Assembly (NCBI GenBank): GCA_963804885.1
Contig: CAWDSF010000018.1
Coordinates: 124,001-188,000, forward strand
Source of the DNA: PALSA-1004 sp963804885
GTDB taxonomy: Bacteria; Pseudomonadota; Gammaproteobacteria; Burkholderiales; SG8-41
Length of the DNA: 64,000 bases
Direction of reading: 5' to 3'
The notes under the pieces were generated by a model. It was not told where the DNA came from and made no database searches. It saw only the letters and a program-made list of their open reading frames with translations. Positions 9,577 to 17,818 of the stretch are shown piece after piece. Both the position numbers and the translations under genes were made by a program. Positions within the stretch are counted from its first letter, which is position 1; each line of letters opens with the position of its first letter.

Positions 9577-11058
9577 ATGTTGACCCAGGTCAAACCCGCA
9601 TTTCAACTGAAAGACATGAAGCTTTTCCGCCAGCAATGCTATATCGACGGCCAATGGGTGGACGCCGACGACAAGAGCACGCTGGCCGTCAACAATCCCG
9701 CGGACGGGCTGCAGATCGGCACCGTCCCGAAAATGGGCGCCGCGGAGACGAAGCGCGCAATCGAGGCCGCCAACGCTGCATGGCCTGCATGGCGTGCGAA
9801 GACCTCCAAGGAACGCGCGACGGTGTTGCGCAAATGGTTCGATCTCATGATGGCGAACCAGGACGATCTCGCGGTACTGATGACGACCGAGCAGGGCAAG
9901 CCGCTGGCCGAATCCAAGGGCGAAATCGCCTACGGCGCATCGTTCATCGAGTGGTTTGCCGAAGAAGGCAAGCGCATTTACGGCGACGTGATTCCCCAGC
10001 ACCAGGCCGATAAGCGCATCGTCGTCCTGAAGCAGCCGATCGGCGTGTGCGCGGCGGTGACGCCGTGGAATTTTCCGAATGCGATGATCACCCGCAAGGC
10101 TGGCCCGGCACTGGCCGCCGGCTGCACGATGGTGATCAAGCCGGCAACCTATACGCCGTATTCGGCGCTCGCGCTGTGCGAGCTCGCGGAGCGCGCCGGC
10201 ATTCCCAAGGGCGTGGTCAACGTGATCACGGGCTCGTCGGGACCGATCGGTACCGAATTGACCACCAACCCGATCGTGCGCAAGTTCACCTTCACGGGTT
10301 CGACTGAAGTCGGCAAGCAGTTGATGGCGCAGTGCGCGGGAACCGTCAAGAAGGTTTCGCTCGAACTGGGCGGCAATGCGCCGTTTATCGTATTCGACGA
10401 TGCCGACATCGACGCCGCGGTCGAAGGCGCGATGATGTCGAAATTCCGCAACACCGGCCAGACCTGCGTGTGCGCGAACCGCCTGTTCGTGCAGGACGGC
10501 GTCTACGAGAAATTCGCGAAAAAGCTCGGCGAAAAAGTCGCCGCGATGAAAGTCGGCAACGGGATGGAAGAGGGCGTCATGCAGGGCCCGCTGATCGACA
10601 TGAAGGCGGTCGAGAAAGTCGAGGAGCATATAACCGACGCCGTGGGCAAAGGCGCGCGTCTCGTCACCGGCGGCAAGCGGCACGCCAAAGGCAGCACGTT
10701 CTTCGAGCCGACCGTGCTGGCCGACGTGAAAACCAACATGAAAATCACGCACGAGGAAACGTTCGGCCCGGTGGCCCCGCTGTTCCGCTTCAAGACCGAG
10801 CAGGAACTGATCAAGCTCGCGAATGATACGGAGTATGGATTGGCGTCGTATTTCTACAGCCGCGACATCGGCCGCATCTGGCGCGTCGCCGAGGCGCTCG
10901 AATACGGCATCGTCGGCATCAATGTCGGCATTATTTCCAACGAAGTCGCGCCGTTCGGCGGCATCAAGGAATCGGGAATAGGGCGTGAAGGTTCGAAATA
11001 CGGAATCGAGGATTATCTCGAGATCAAGTACCTGTGCATCGGCGGAATCGACAAGTAA
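9577..11058 (+). CDS. gabD: NAD(P)-dependent succinate-semialdehyde dehydrogenase
   Basis: A 493-residue aldehyde dehydrogenase that oxidises succinate semialdehyde to succinate (GABA degradation or related routes). Start chosen at 9577, preceded by AAGGA at 9565-9569. Visible motifs are TPWNFPNAMITRKAGPALAAG (cofactor site), FTGSTEVGKQLM, the general-base Glu in SLELGGNAP, and the nucleophile in GQTCVCANR, Cys297, with the second cysteine two residues later that GabD-type enzymes use as a redox pair. The C-terminal PFGGIKESGIGREGS is the usual ALDH end. It appears monocistronic, with its own terminator at 11081. Confidence 0.93.
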   Translation: MLTQVKPAFQLKDMKLFRQQCYIDGQWVDADDKSTLAVNNPADGLQIGTVPKMGAAETKRAIEAANAAWPAWRAKTSKERATVLRKWFDLMMANQDDLAVLMTTEQGKPLAESKGEIAYGASFIEWFAEEGKRIYGDVIPQHQADKRIVVLKQPIGVCAAVTPWNFPNAMITRKAGPALAAGCTMVIKPATYTPYSALALCELAERAGIPKGVVNVITGSSGPIGTELTTNPIVRKFTFTGSTEVGKQLMAQCAGTVKKVSLELGGNAPFIVFDDADIDAAVEGAMMSKFRNTGQTCVCANRLFVQDGVYEKFAKKLGEKVAAMKVGNGMEEGVMQGPLIDMKAVEKVEEHITDAVGKGARLVTGGKRHAKGSTFFEPTVLADVKTNMKITHEETFGPVAPLFRFKTEQELIKLANDTEYGLASYFYSRDIGRIWRVAEALEYGIVGINVGIISNEVAPFGGIKESGIGREGSKYGIEDYLEIKYLCIGGIDK

Positions 11059-11080
11059 GCCGGATTTTGCAGCCGCTGCA

Positions 11081-11117
11081 ATGCCATCGCGCCGCGCGGC
11101 GCGGTGGCATTTTTATT
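11081..11117 (+). terminator. Intrinsic terminator after gabD
   Basis: A 13-bp stem, ATGCCATCGCGCC paired with GGCGCGGTGGCAT (one G-T pair), with a GCGC loop, followed by TTTTTATTT. It begins 23 bases after the gabD stop codon. Confidence 0.85.
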
Positions 11118-11132
11118 TGAGCGAAACTATCG

Positions 11133-11582
11133 ATGCCAAAATCCATCGCCCGTAAACGCGCCGCGTTCGAGATCCTCGCGCTCGACCACGTCGTGCTGCG
11201 GGTCGCCAATCCGGCGCGCCTGACGCGTTTTTACTGCGACGTGCTCGGCTGCACGGTCGAGCGCGAGCGTCCCGAGCTCGGGCTCACGCAGCTGCGCGCG
11301 GGCGTTTCACTCGTGGATTTGATCGCGGTCGATGGCGAACTCGGTCGCGCGGGCGGCGCGGCGCCGGGCAAAACACGCCGCAATATGGACCACCTGTGCC
11401 TGCGTATCGAGCCGTTCGACCAGAACGCGCTCGTCGCGCATCTTGTTTCGAACGGCGTTGCCGTCGGTGAAATCAAGTCGCGCTTCGGCGCCGACGGCTA
11501 CGGGCCGTCGCTCTACATCAGCGACCCGGAAGGCAACGTGATCGAATTGAAGGGGCCGCCGACGCGCGCGGGTAAAAGCTAG
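11133..11582 (+). CDS. VOC family protein
   Basis: A 149-residue single-domain vicinal oxygen chelate protein: ALDHVVLRVANPARLTRFYCDVLGC near residues 12-36, MDHLCLRIEPF near 88, and YISDPEGNVIELKGP near 130, which holds the metal-ligating Glu. Metal ligands His/Glu are present, but the substrate is not predictable. It starts 15 bases after the gabD terminator and its stop overlaps by four bases the stop of the convergent dehydrogenase gene. Confidence 0.85.
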   Translation: MPKSIARKRAAFEILALDHVVLRVANPARLTRFYCDVLGCTVERERPELGLTQLRAGVSLVDLIAVDGELGRAGGAAPGKTRRNMDHLCLRIEPFDQNALVAHLVSNGVAVGEIKSRFGADGYGPSLYISDPEGNVIELKGPPTRAGKS

Positions 11583-12637
11583 TTCAGTTTGTCGGCGACG
11601 ACTTTCGCGAACGCCTGCGTGCCGAGCTTGCCGCCCATATCCGCCGTGCGCGTGGCCGGATCTTTCAACGCCGAGTCGACTGCCGCTTCGATCTTCTGCG
11701 CTGCTTCGGTGAACGCCGCGTTCTTGTGCCGGCGGCCCAACCATTCGAGCAGCATCGCGGCAGACAAAATCAACGATATCGGATTGGCCTTGTCCTGACC
11801 TGCTATGTCGGGCGCCGAGCCGTGCTGCGCCTGCGCGACGCACAGTTCGTCGCCCGCGTTGACGGAGCCGGCAAGCCCGAGGCTGCCGGAAATCTCGGAG
11901 GCTTCGTCCGACAGGATGTCGCCGAACATATTGCCGGTGACAATCACGTCGAATTTCGACGGGTCGCGCACGAGCAGCGCCGCCATCGCGTCGACGATCT
12001 TCTCGTCGAGCTCGACCTCGGGAAAATCCTTGGCGACCTTGCGCACTTCGCGCAGGAACAGCGCGTCCGAAATCCGCAGCACGTTGGCCTTGTGCACGGC
12101 TGTGACTTTCTTGCGGCGGGTCATCGCGGATTCGAAGGCGCGGCGCGCAATGCGCTCGCAGCATTTCGCGGTCACGCGGCGCAGCGAGATCGCCATGTCT
12201 TCGGTGGGCATGAACTCGCCGAGCCCCATGTACATGTTGCGGTCGGCGTAGAAGCCTTCGGTGCACTCGCGGAAGATCACGAGGTCGACCGGCTTGCCGG
12301 TCAGGCCGACGCCCAGGCGCGATTTGGCCGGCCGGATGTTGGCATAGAGATCGAGCTTGACGCGGAACTCGCCGGAAGGGTTCGCGCCGCCTTGTTCACG
12401 CGGCGGATAATCGTTGTGCGAAACCGGTCCGAGCAGCACGCCCGCGGCGGCGCGTGCTTTTTCAAGTATTCGCGGCGGACATGTCGTGCCCTCTTTCTTC
12501 AACGTCACGAGTCCCATCTCGTCGTGCTCCCATTCGAGGCCAAGCTTGAACCGCGCATTGGCGCGGTCGAGGACTGTGAGGGTTGCCTGCGTGATTTCCG
12601 GGCCGATGCCGTCGCCGGGCAAAACGAGAATTTTCAA
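11579..12637 (-). CDS. Isocitrate/isopropylmalate dehydrogenase family protein
   Basis: A 352-residue metal-dependent beta-decarboxylating dehydrogenase. It shows the PGDGIGPEI start, the active-site arginines in LYANIRPAKS, VIFRECTEGFYADR where IPMDH has its substrate-sensing residues, the catalytic Lys in KVTAVHKANVLR, and metal-binding Asp residues in NMFGDILSDEAS. HGSAPDIAGQDKANP is the cofactor region. The family oxidises 2R-hydroxy acids such as isopropylmalate, isocitrate, homoisocitrate and tartrate. RECTEG is not the classic LeuB or Icd sequence and no leu genes adjoin it, so substrate is open. Start is TTG with AGGAG upstream. One of four paralogues here. Confidence 0.87.
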   Translation of the reverse strand: MKILVLPGDGIGPEITQATLTVLDRANARFKLGLEWEHDEMGLVTLKKEGTTCPPRILEKARAAAGVLLGPVSHNDYPPREQGGANPSGEFRVKLDLYANIRPAKSRLGVGLTGKPVDLVIFRECTEGFYADRNMYMGLGEFMPTEDMAISLRRVTAKCCERIARRAFESAMTRRKKVTAVHKANVLRISDALFLREVRKVAKDFPEVELDEKIVDAMAALLVRDPSKFDVIVTGNMFGDILSDEASEISGSLGLAGSVNAGDELCVAQAQHGSAPDIAGQDKANPISLILSAAMLLEWLGRRHKNAAFTEAAQKIEAAVDSALKDPATRTADMGGKLGTQAFAKVVADKLN

Positions 12638-12868
12638 GGGGGTCTCCTGCGTCGTGTATGCGTCGAAATATTGCGCGAGTGTATCATGCCGATCGCGGCG
12701 TAATCGGTGGGCAGCGGTCGCGCAGGCGGATCCGCACTGGCGTCACGCAAAATTTTCTGCCGGGCGCTAGAATACGTCTTTCGTCGCGACGCTTGTCTGG
12801 ACGGATAGCCCTGAATCCGGCCGCTCGATTTGCGCGCGGATTTATTTAAATGCAAAATCGACACACCT

Positions 12869-13684
12869 ATGGATGCCAGTGAAATTCTGATCGAGCCATC
12901 GCAGCTCGAAAGGCACCTTCAGAACGGCGCGATTCTGCTCGACGCGCGCAAGGCCGGCGAATTCAAGAACGGCCATATTCCCGGCGCGATGCCGTTGTCG
13001 ACATATGAAATGCTCGTCACCAACAGCTCGCTCGAAAACATGCGCAAGTTCGCGCAGTTCGTTGCCGACCGTTTCAGCTCGGTGGGCGTGCGCATGGACA
13101 GGCCAGTCGTGGTTTACGACGACATTACCGGCATGCGGGCGGCGCGCGAGTTGTGGATGCTGGAGTTCATAGGGCATCGCAAGGCGCGCATGCTCCACGG
13201 CGGGTTGAAGCAATGGCAGGCCGAAGGCGGGCCGGTGCTCGCCGATACAGACATCGCGACCGTGCGGCCGACAAAAATCCAGGTGTCCGTTTCGTCCGGC
13301 TGTTATGTGCCGCTGGACGAGGTGGGGCGGCGCACCGGTTCGTGGAATTTTTTTACGATCGACGTGCGCGACGACATCGAATGGGCGGGCAAGGACAATA
13401 CGCCGTGCTGCCAGCGCCGCGGGCACATTCCCAATGCGCTGCACATCGAATGGACCCAGTTTCTGGAGAATGGGCGGTTCAAAGCGCCGGAAAAAATACT
13501 GGCGCTGCTGGAGCAGCACAAGATCAATCCGCGCCAGGAAATCGCCACGTATTGTCACCGCGGCGCGCGGTCTGCCAACACCTACTATGCGCTCAAGTAC
13601 GCGGGCATTGTAGGGGCGCGCAATTTCATCGGCTCGTGGCACGAATGGTCGGCGCGCGCCGACCTGCCGGTAGAAGCGGGGTAG
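12869..13684 (+). CDS. Sulfurtransferase with tandem rhodanese domains
   Basis: A 271-residue two-domain rhodanese, thiosulfate/3-mercaptopyruvate sulfurtransferase type. The N-terminal inactive domain (about 1-130) contains LLDARKAGEFKNGHIPGA and VVVYDDITGMRAARELWML. The C-terminal domain (about 150-265) has DVRDDIEWAG, RRGHIPNALHIEW, and the active-site loop ATYCHRGARSANT with the persulfide-forming cysteine in a six-residue CHRGAR loop. No signal peptide, so probably cytoplasmic. ATG 12869 is preferred over 12830 because the conserved fold begins at once. It is divergent from the dehydrogenase gene at 11579-12637 and stands alone. Confidence 0.88.
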   Translation: MDASEILIEPSQLERHLQNGAILLDARKAGEFKNGHIPGAMPLSTYEMLVTNSSLENMRKFAQFVADRFSSVGVRMDRPVVVYDDITGMRAARELWMLEFIGHRKARMLHGGLKQWQAEGGPVLADTDIATVRPTKIQVSVSSGCYVPLDEVGRRTGSWNFFTIDVRDDIEWAGKDNTPCCQRRGHIPNALHIEWTQFLENGRFKAPEKILALLEQHKINPRQEIATYCHRGARSANTYYALKYAGIVGARNFIGSWHEWSARADLPVEAG

Positions 13685-13685
13685 C

Positions 13686-14639
13686 TCAGTCCGGCTTGAT
13701 GTTCGAAGCCTTGACTACTTTCGTCCATTTCGCGGTCTCGCTGCGCAGGTAATCCGTGAGCTGCGCGGGCGTGGTCGGCGCCGCATCGATGCCGCGGTCG
13801 AACAGCGCCTGCTTGATTTCCGGCGAATTCAACGCGGCCGTCATTTCCCTGTGCCAGCGTTCGACGAGCGGCGCGGGCATATGCGCCGGTCCCAGCATGC
13901 AATACCAATTCGTCGATTCATAGCCTTTGATGGTCTCGGCGACGGTCGGGACATCGGGAAGCGCCGGCGAGCGTTTGTCGCCGGTCACTGCCAGGGCACG
14001 CGCTTTGCCGGCTTGCACTTGCGGAACCGCGGTCGAAATGATGGCGACGAACAATTCGACCTGGCCGCCCAGCAGATCCGTCAGCGCCGGGCCGCCGCCT
14101 TTATACGGGATGTGCGTCATGTCGATATGCGCCATCGTCTTCAAGAGCTCGCCGGACAGATGGCCCGTGCTGCCGGTGCCGGAACTCGCGAAATTGAGCT
14201 TGCCCGGCCGCGTTTTGGCGAGCGCGATCAGCTCGGGAATATTTTTGACGGGCAGCGTCGGATGCGCGATGAAAATATTCTGCAGGGAGACGGTGCGCCC
14301 GATCGGCGAAAAATCTTTGAATGGATCGTAGCTGACCTTGGTGATCGCCGGCGTGATCACGAGCGCAGCAAGCGTGCCCAGGTGCATCGTGTAGCCGTCG
14401 GGCGCCGCTTTCGCCGTGAGTTCGCTCGCGAGCGCGCCGTTCGCGCCAGGCCGATTGTCGACGATGACTTGTTGCTTGAATGCTTCGGATAATTTCGGCG
14501 TCAGCAGGCGCGCAACCAGGTCGGTCGCGCCGCCCGGCGGGAACCCGATGATGATACGCAGCGGCCTGGTCGGGAAATCAGCCGCTGCGGCCGATAATGT
14601 GAGCGCGCCGAGCGCGCCGGCAATGAACTGACGCATCAT
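13686..14639 (-). CDS. Bug/TctC family substrate-binding protein (second of a tandem pair)
   Basis: A 317-residue periplasmic receptor: short signal peptide MMRQFIAGALGALTLSAAAA, then FPTRPLRIIIGFPPGGATD, QQVIVDNRPGANGALASE, AAPDGYTMHLG and HIPYKGGGPALTDLLGG. The start at 14639 (ATGATG) overlaps the TGA stop of the upstream Bug gene, so the two are translationally coupled. They are clearly diverged rather than a recent copy. Tandem Bug genes are common in Bordetella-like genomes; ligands are mostly unknown. Confidence 0.9.
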   Translation of the reverse strand: MMRQFIAGALGALTLSAAAADFPTRPLRIIIGFPPGGATDLVARLLTPKLSEAFKQQVIVDNRPGANGALASELTAKAAPDGYTMHLGTLAALVITPAITKVSYDPFKDFSPIGRTVSLQNIFIAHPTLPVKNIPELIALAKTRPGKLNFASSGTGSTGHLSGELLKTMAHIDMTHIPYKGGGPALTDLLGGQVELFVAIISTAVPQVQAGKARALAVTGDKRSPALPDVPTVAETIKGYESTNWYCMLGPAHMPAPLVERWHREMTAALNSPEIKQALFDRGIDAAPTTPAQLTDYLRSETAKWTKVVKASNIKPD

Positions 14640-15607
14640 TCGGCTTTGGCGCCCGATGCCTTGACGACCTTCGCCCATTTTGCCATTTCGGATTTGATGT
14701 AGGCGGCGAATTCCTTCTGCGTGCTCGGCGATGCATCCAGACCGGAGCGGAAGAGCTGCTCTTTGACGTTGGGCATGTTGAGCACTTTGACGACCTCGCG
14801 GTTCAGGCGCTCGACGATCGCGGCGGGTGTTTTCGCCGGCGCGAGAAGTCCGTACCAGTTGTTCGCTTCGTAGCCGGGCAGTCCGCCTTCTGCAATCGTC
14901 GGCAAGTCCGGCAGCAGCGCGCTGCGCTTCGCAGTGGTGACGCCGAGCGCGCGTATTTTGCCGGCCTTGACCTGGGGAACCGCCGTTTCGGCGGTTGCGA
15001 AAACCATGTTCACCTCGCCGCTCACGAGCGCGATCATCGCGGGAGCCCCCCCTTTGTACGGAACGTGAATCATCTTGGTTCCGGCTAATTGATCAAAGAG
15101 TACGCCGGCGAGATGGCCGGCGCCGCCAACACCCGACGAGCCATATGTGAGCTTGCCCGGCTGAGCCTTGGCGAGTGCGATCAGCTCCTTCACGTTTTTC
15201 GCGGCGACTGAAGGATGCACGACGAGCACGTTCATCGAAGACACGACGAGCGAAATCGGCTCGAAGTCCTTGATCGGATCGAACGGCAGCTTCTGATAGA
15301 GGCTCGGATTGATTGCCAGTGCGGCGATGGTGCCCATCAGTATCGTGTAGCCGTCAGGCACGGAATGCGCGGTGATGTCGGCGGCGATGTTGCCGGCAGC
15401 ACCCGGCCGGTTGTCGACGATGATCTGCTGGCCGAGCGCTTCCGATAGCGGGCCGCCGATCGTTCGTGCGGTCGTGTCGGTGCCGCCGCCCGCAGCGAAG
15501 CCGACGAGCATGCGAATCGGTTTGTCGGGATACGCGGCTGCATTCGCGGCGGCCGTCATTGCAAACGACAGCGCAATTGCACTGAATTTAACGGCGGAAA
15601 ACTTCAT
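14636..15607 (-). CDS. Bug/TctC family substrate-binding protein (first of a tandem pair)
   Basis: A 323-residue periplasmic binding protein with a Sec signal (residues 1-24, cleavage about ANA-AAY), YPDKPIRMLVGFAAGGGTDTTAR, GQQIIVDNRPGAAGNIAAD, SVPDGYTILMG and HVPYKGGAPAMIALVSG. GAGGAG lies 6-7 bases before the ATG. It is divergent from the dehydrogenase at 15699, with about 90 bases between them, so a shared control region is likely. The pair with 13686-14639 may bind related ligands. Confidence 0.9.
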   Translation of the reverse strand: MKFSAVKFSAIALSFAMTAAANAAAYPDKPIRMLVGFAAGGGTDTTARTIGGPLSEALGQQIIVDNRPGAAGNIAADITAHSVPDGYTILMGTIAALAINPSLYQKLPFDPIKDFEPISLVVSSMNVLVVHPSVAAKNVKELIALAKAQPGKLTYGSSGVGGAGHLAGVLFDQLAGTKMIHVPYKGGAPAMIALVSGEVNMVFATAETAVPQVKAGKIRALGVTTAKRSALLPDLPTIAEGGLPGYEANNWYGLLAPAKTPAAIVERLNREVVKVLNMPNVKEQLFRSGLDASPSTQKEFAAYIKSEMAKWAKVVKASGAKAE

Positions 15608-15698
15608 CGGGCGCTCCTCGGGGGTTGGTAGTTTCGACTATTATACTGGTCGTGTTCAGAGCGCCGCCGGCGCAATGCTTAAATATGGAGTAATTGAG

Positions 15699-16769
15699 AT
15701 GGACCGTGCATTGAAAATCGGAATTCTCGAAGGCGACGACATCGGCCTCGAAGTCGTGCCGGAAACAATCAAGGTAATGAAAGCGGCAGCCAGTAAGACG
15801 GGCCTGGCCATCGAATGGTTCCCTATGCCAATCGGGAAGACCGCGTTCGACAAGCTGGGCTACACGCTGCCGCCGGGCACGTTGGAAAAACTCTTCACGC
15901 TCGACGGCTGGGTGCTCGGCCCGATCGGTCACCAGGCGTACCCGAGGGACAACCCGAATGCGATCAACCCGCATCCGATCCTGCGCAAGAATTATGATTT
16001 GTTCGCGAACATTCGTCCGTCCAAATCGCTGCCCGGCGTGCCGGCGCTGTATCCCGACGTCGATCTCATCATCGTGCGCGAGAACAACGAAGGATTTCCG
16101 CCCGACCGCAACGTGTACGAGGGCTCGGGAGAATTTCGCCCGTCGCCCGACATGACGATTTCCGTACGGGTTATTACGCGGCAGGCTTCGCGCAAGGTTG
16201 CAATCGCGTCGTTCGAACTCGCGCGCACGCGTCCGCGCAAAAAGGTCACGGCCGTGCACAAGAACACGGTGTTCAAGCTCGGCTGCGGCATGTTCGCCGA
16301 GGAGTGCCGCAAAGTGGCGAAGGAATTTCCCGATATCGCGTACAACGAAGTGCTCGTCGACACGTTCGCGACGCGGCTGGTCATGAAGCCGCAGGATTTC
16401 GACGTGGTCGTCACCACCAATACGTTCGGCGACATCCTGTCGGATGCCGCTGCGGGCTTAACCGGCGGACTCGGTCTGGCCGCGGGCTTGTCCGCCGGGC
16501 CCGATCGTGCGATGGCGCAGGCGACGCATGGCTCCGCGCCGGACATCGCCGGAAAAAATATCGCCAACCCTTACGCGATGATCGTATCGGGGCAGATGCT
16601 GCTCGAATGGCTCGGCCGCAAGCATGGCGAGCCTAAAGCGGTGGAAGCGGCGCAGTTGATGGACAAAGCAATCGATCGCGTGATCCGCGAGCGCAAAACG
16701 CTCACCGGTGACTTGGGCGGCAAGGCGAGCACCAGCCAGATGGGCGACGCGATCGCCGCCGCGGTCTAG
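15699..16769 (+). CDS. Isocitrate/isopropylmalate dehydrogenase family protein
   Basis: A 356-residue beta-decarboxylating dehydrogenase paralogue. It starts ALKIGILEGDDIGLEVV instead of the usual PGDGIG, a variant shared with the gene at 40820. It has LFANIRPSKSL, IVRENNEGFPPDRN, the catalytic Lys in KVTAVHKNTVFK, metal Asp in NTFGDILSDAAAG, and HGSAPDIAGKNIANP. ATG 15699 (GGAG about 10 bases upstream) is chosen over the ATG at 15675. Neighbours are a divergent Bug pair and a convergent PdxA-like gene 5 bases away, suggesting a hydroxy-di/tricarboxylate substrate. Confidence 0.86.
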   Translation: MDRALKIGILEGDDIGLEVVPETIKVMKAAASKTGLAIEWFPMPIGKTAFDKLGYTLPPGTLEKLFTLDGWVLGPIGHQAYPRDNPNAINPHPILRKNYDLFANIRPSKSLPGVPALYPDVDLIIVRENNEGFPPDRNVYEGSGEFRPSPDMTISVRVITRQASRKVAIASFELARTRPRKKVTAVHKNTVFKLGCGMFAEECRKVAKEFPDIAYNEVLVDTFATRLVMKPQDFDVVVTTNTFGDILSDAAAGLTGGLGLAAGLSAGPDRAMAQATHGSAPDIAGKNIANPYAMIVSGQMLLEWLGRKHGEPKAVEAAQLMDKAIDRVIRERKTLTGDLGGKASTSQMGDAIAAAV

Positions 16770-16774
16770 CCGAT

Positions 16775-17797
16775 TCAGTTCAGCGTCGCGGCTGCCGTCA
16801 GCTTGGCGGCGGCCATTTTTGTCGCGATCCGCAGCGCCTGCTCCAGCGCACCGGTGTCGGCTTTGCATTGGCCGACGATGTCGTACGCGGTGCCGTGCGC
16901 GGGTGTCGTGAACACGGTCTTCAATCCGGCGGTCACGGTCACGCCCTTGTTGAAGCCCAAGAGCTTGGTCGCGATCTGACCCTGGTCGTGATACATCATC
17001 ACCACGCCGTCGTATTCACCTTTGAGCGCCTTCAGGAATATGACGTCGGACGACACGGGGCCGGTGCAGTTGATACCGGTGGCGCGTGCGAGTTCGACGG
17101 TCGGGCGGATGATGCGGATTTCCTCGTCGCCGAAGAGCCCGTTCTCGCCGCTGTGCGGGTTCAGCGCGGCTACCGCGATGCGCGGCGCTGCGATCCCGGT
17201 CGCGCGCAACGTGGCGTCCGCCAGCTCGATCGCGGACGTGATTCTTTCCGGCGTGATCATGTTGACCGCTTCGCGCAATGCCACATGTGAGGTCACGCGA
17301 AACGTCGCGAATTCCTTGATCACGTTCATCTCGCCGAAGAAACCCGAGTGTTGCGTCAACGCCGCGAACATCTGGTGCTCGTCGTGATATTTCCAGCCGC
17401 CTTTGTGCAAGGCGCCCTTGTTGAGCGGCGCGAAGCTGATGCCGTCGAGCTTGCCGGCAAGTGCGAGATCGATCATGTGCTTCAGGGTGTCGCCAGTGAG
17501 CTTGCCCGAGACCGCCGACATTTCCGCGCGCTTGATGGTGGCGGGGTCGATGTTGCCGAGATCGACCAGCGGAACTTCGTCGCGCGACCAGTCGATCGCG
17601 TCGACGTCGGGATAGCTTTTCCACTTGAGATCCACGCGGGCGTCTTTGGCGCCCAGCTCGAGCACGCGGGCGTCGCCGATGACTGCGATGCGCGCGAGCG
17701 GCTTGAACGTGCGGGCAGCGAGAATTTTGGCGCTGATTTCGGGGCCGATGCCGGTCATGTCGCCGAGCATCAGGCCTATGCGGGGTAGGGTATTCAT
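16775..17797 (-). CDS. PdxA family dehydrogenase (4-hydroxythreonine-4-phosphate dehydrogenase-like)
   Basis: A 340-residue member of the PdxA family, NAD-dependent decarboxylating dehydrogenases structurally akin to isocitrate dehydrogenase. It shows LMLGDMTGIGPEI at the start, FAPLNKGALHKGG near 125, and the three metal-binding histidines in VTSHVALREA, MYHDQGQIATK and TPAHGTAYDIVG. Genuine PdxA acts in pyridoxal-phosphate synthesis beside pdxJ or ksgA; here the context is MmgE/PrpD 21 bases upstream plus Bug and IDH-like genes. It is therefore more likely a catabolic PdxA2-type enzyme; this is inference. ATG 17797 is preferred; an in-frame ATG lies at 17815. Confidence 0.82.
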   Translation of the reverse strand: MNTLPRIGLMLGDMTGIGPEISAKILAARTFKPLARIAVIGDARVLELGAKDARVDLKWKSYPDVDAIDWSRDEVPLVDLGNIDPATIKRAEMSAVSGKLTGDTLKHMIDLALAGKLDGISFAPLNKGALHKGGWKYHDEHQMFAALTQHSGFFGEMNVIKEFATFRVTSHVALREAVNMITPERITSAIELADATLRATGIAAPRIAVAALNPHSGENGLFGDEEIRIIRPTVELARATGINCTGPVSSDVIFLKALKGEYDGVVMMYHDQGQIATKLLGFNKGVTVTAGLKTVFTTPAHGTAYDIVGQCKADTGALEQALRIATKMAAAKLTAAATLN

Positions 17798-17818
17798 GGT
17801 TTGTGCTGAGCCCATTCG

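Noticed and set aside
9535..10752. A 405-codon minus-strand ORF opposite gabD
   Set aside because: Antisense to a canonical aldehyde dehydrogenase; low-complexity His/Arg/Asp composition and no RBS.
16775..17797. Vitamin B6 biosynthesis pdxA
   Set aside because: Usual partners (pdxJ, ksgA, surA) are missing and the neighbours are catabolic, so only a family-level call is given.
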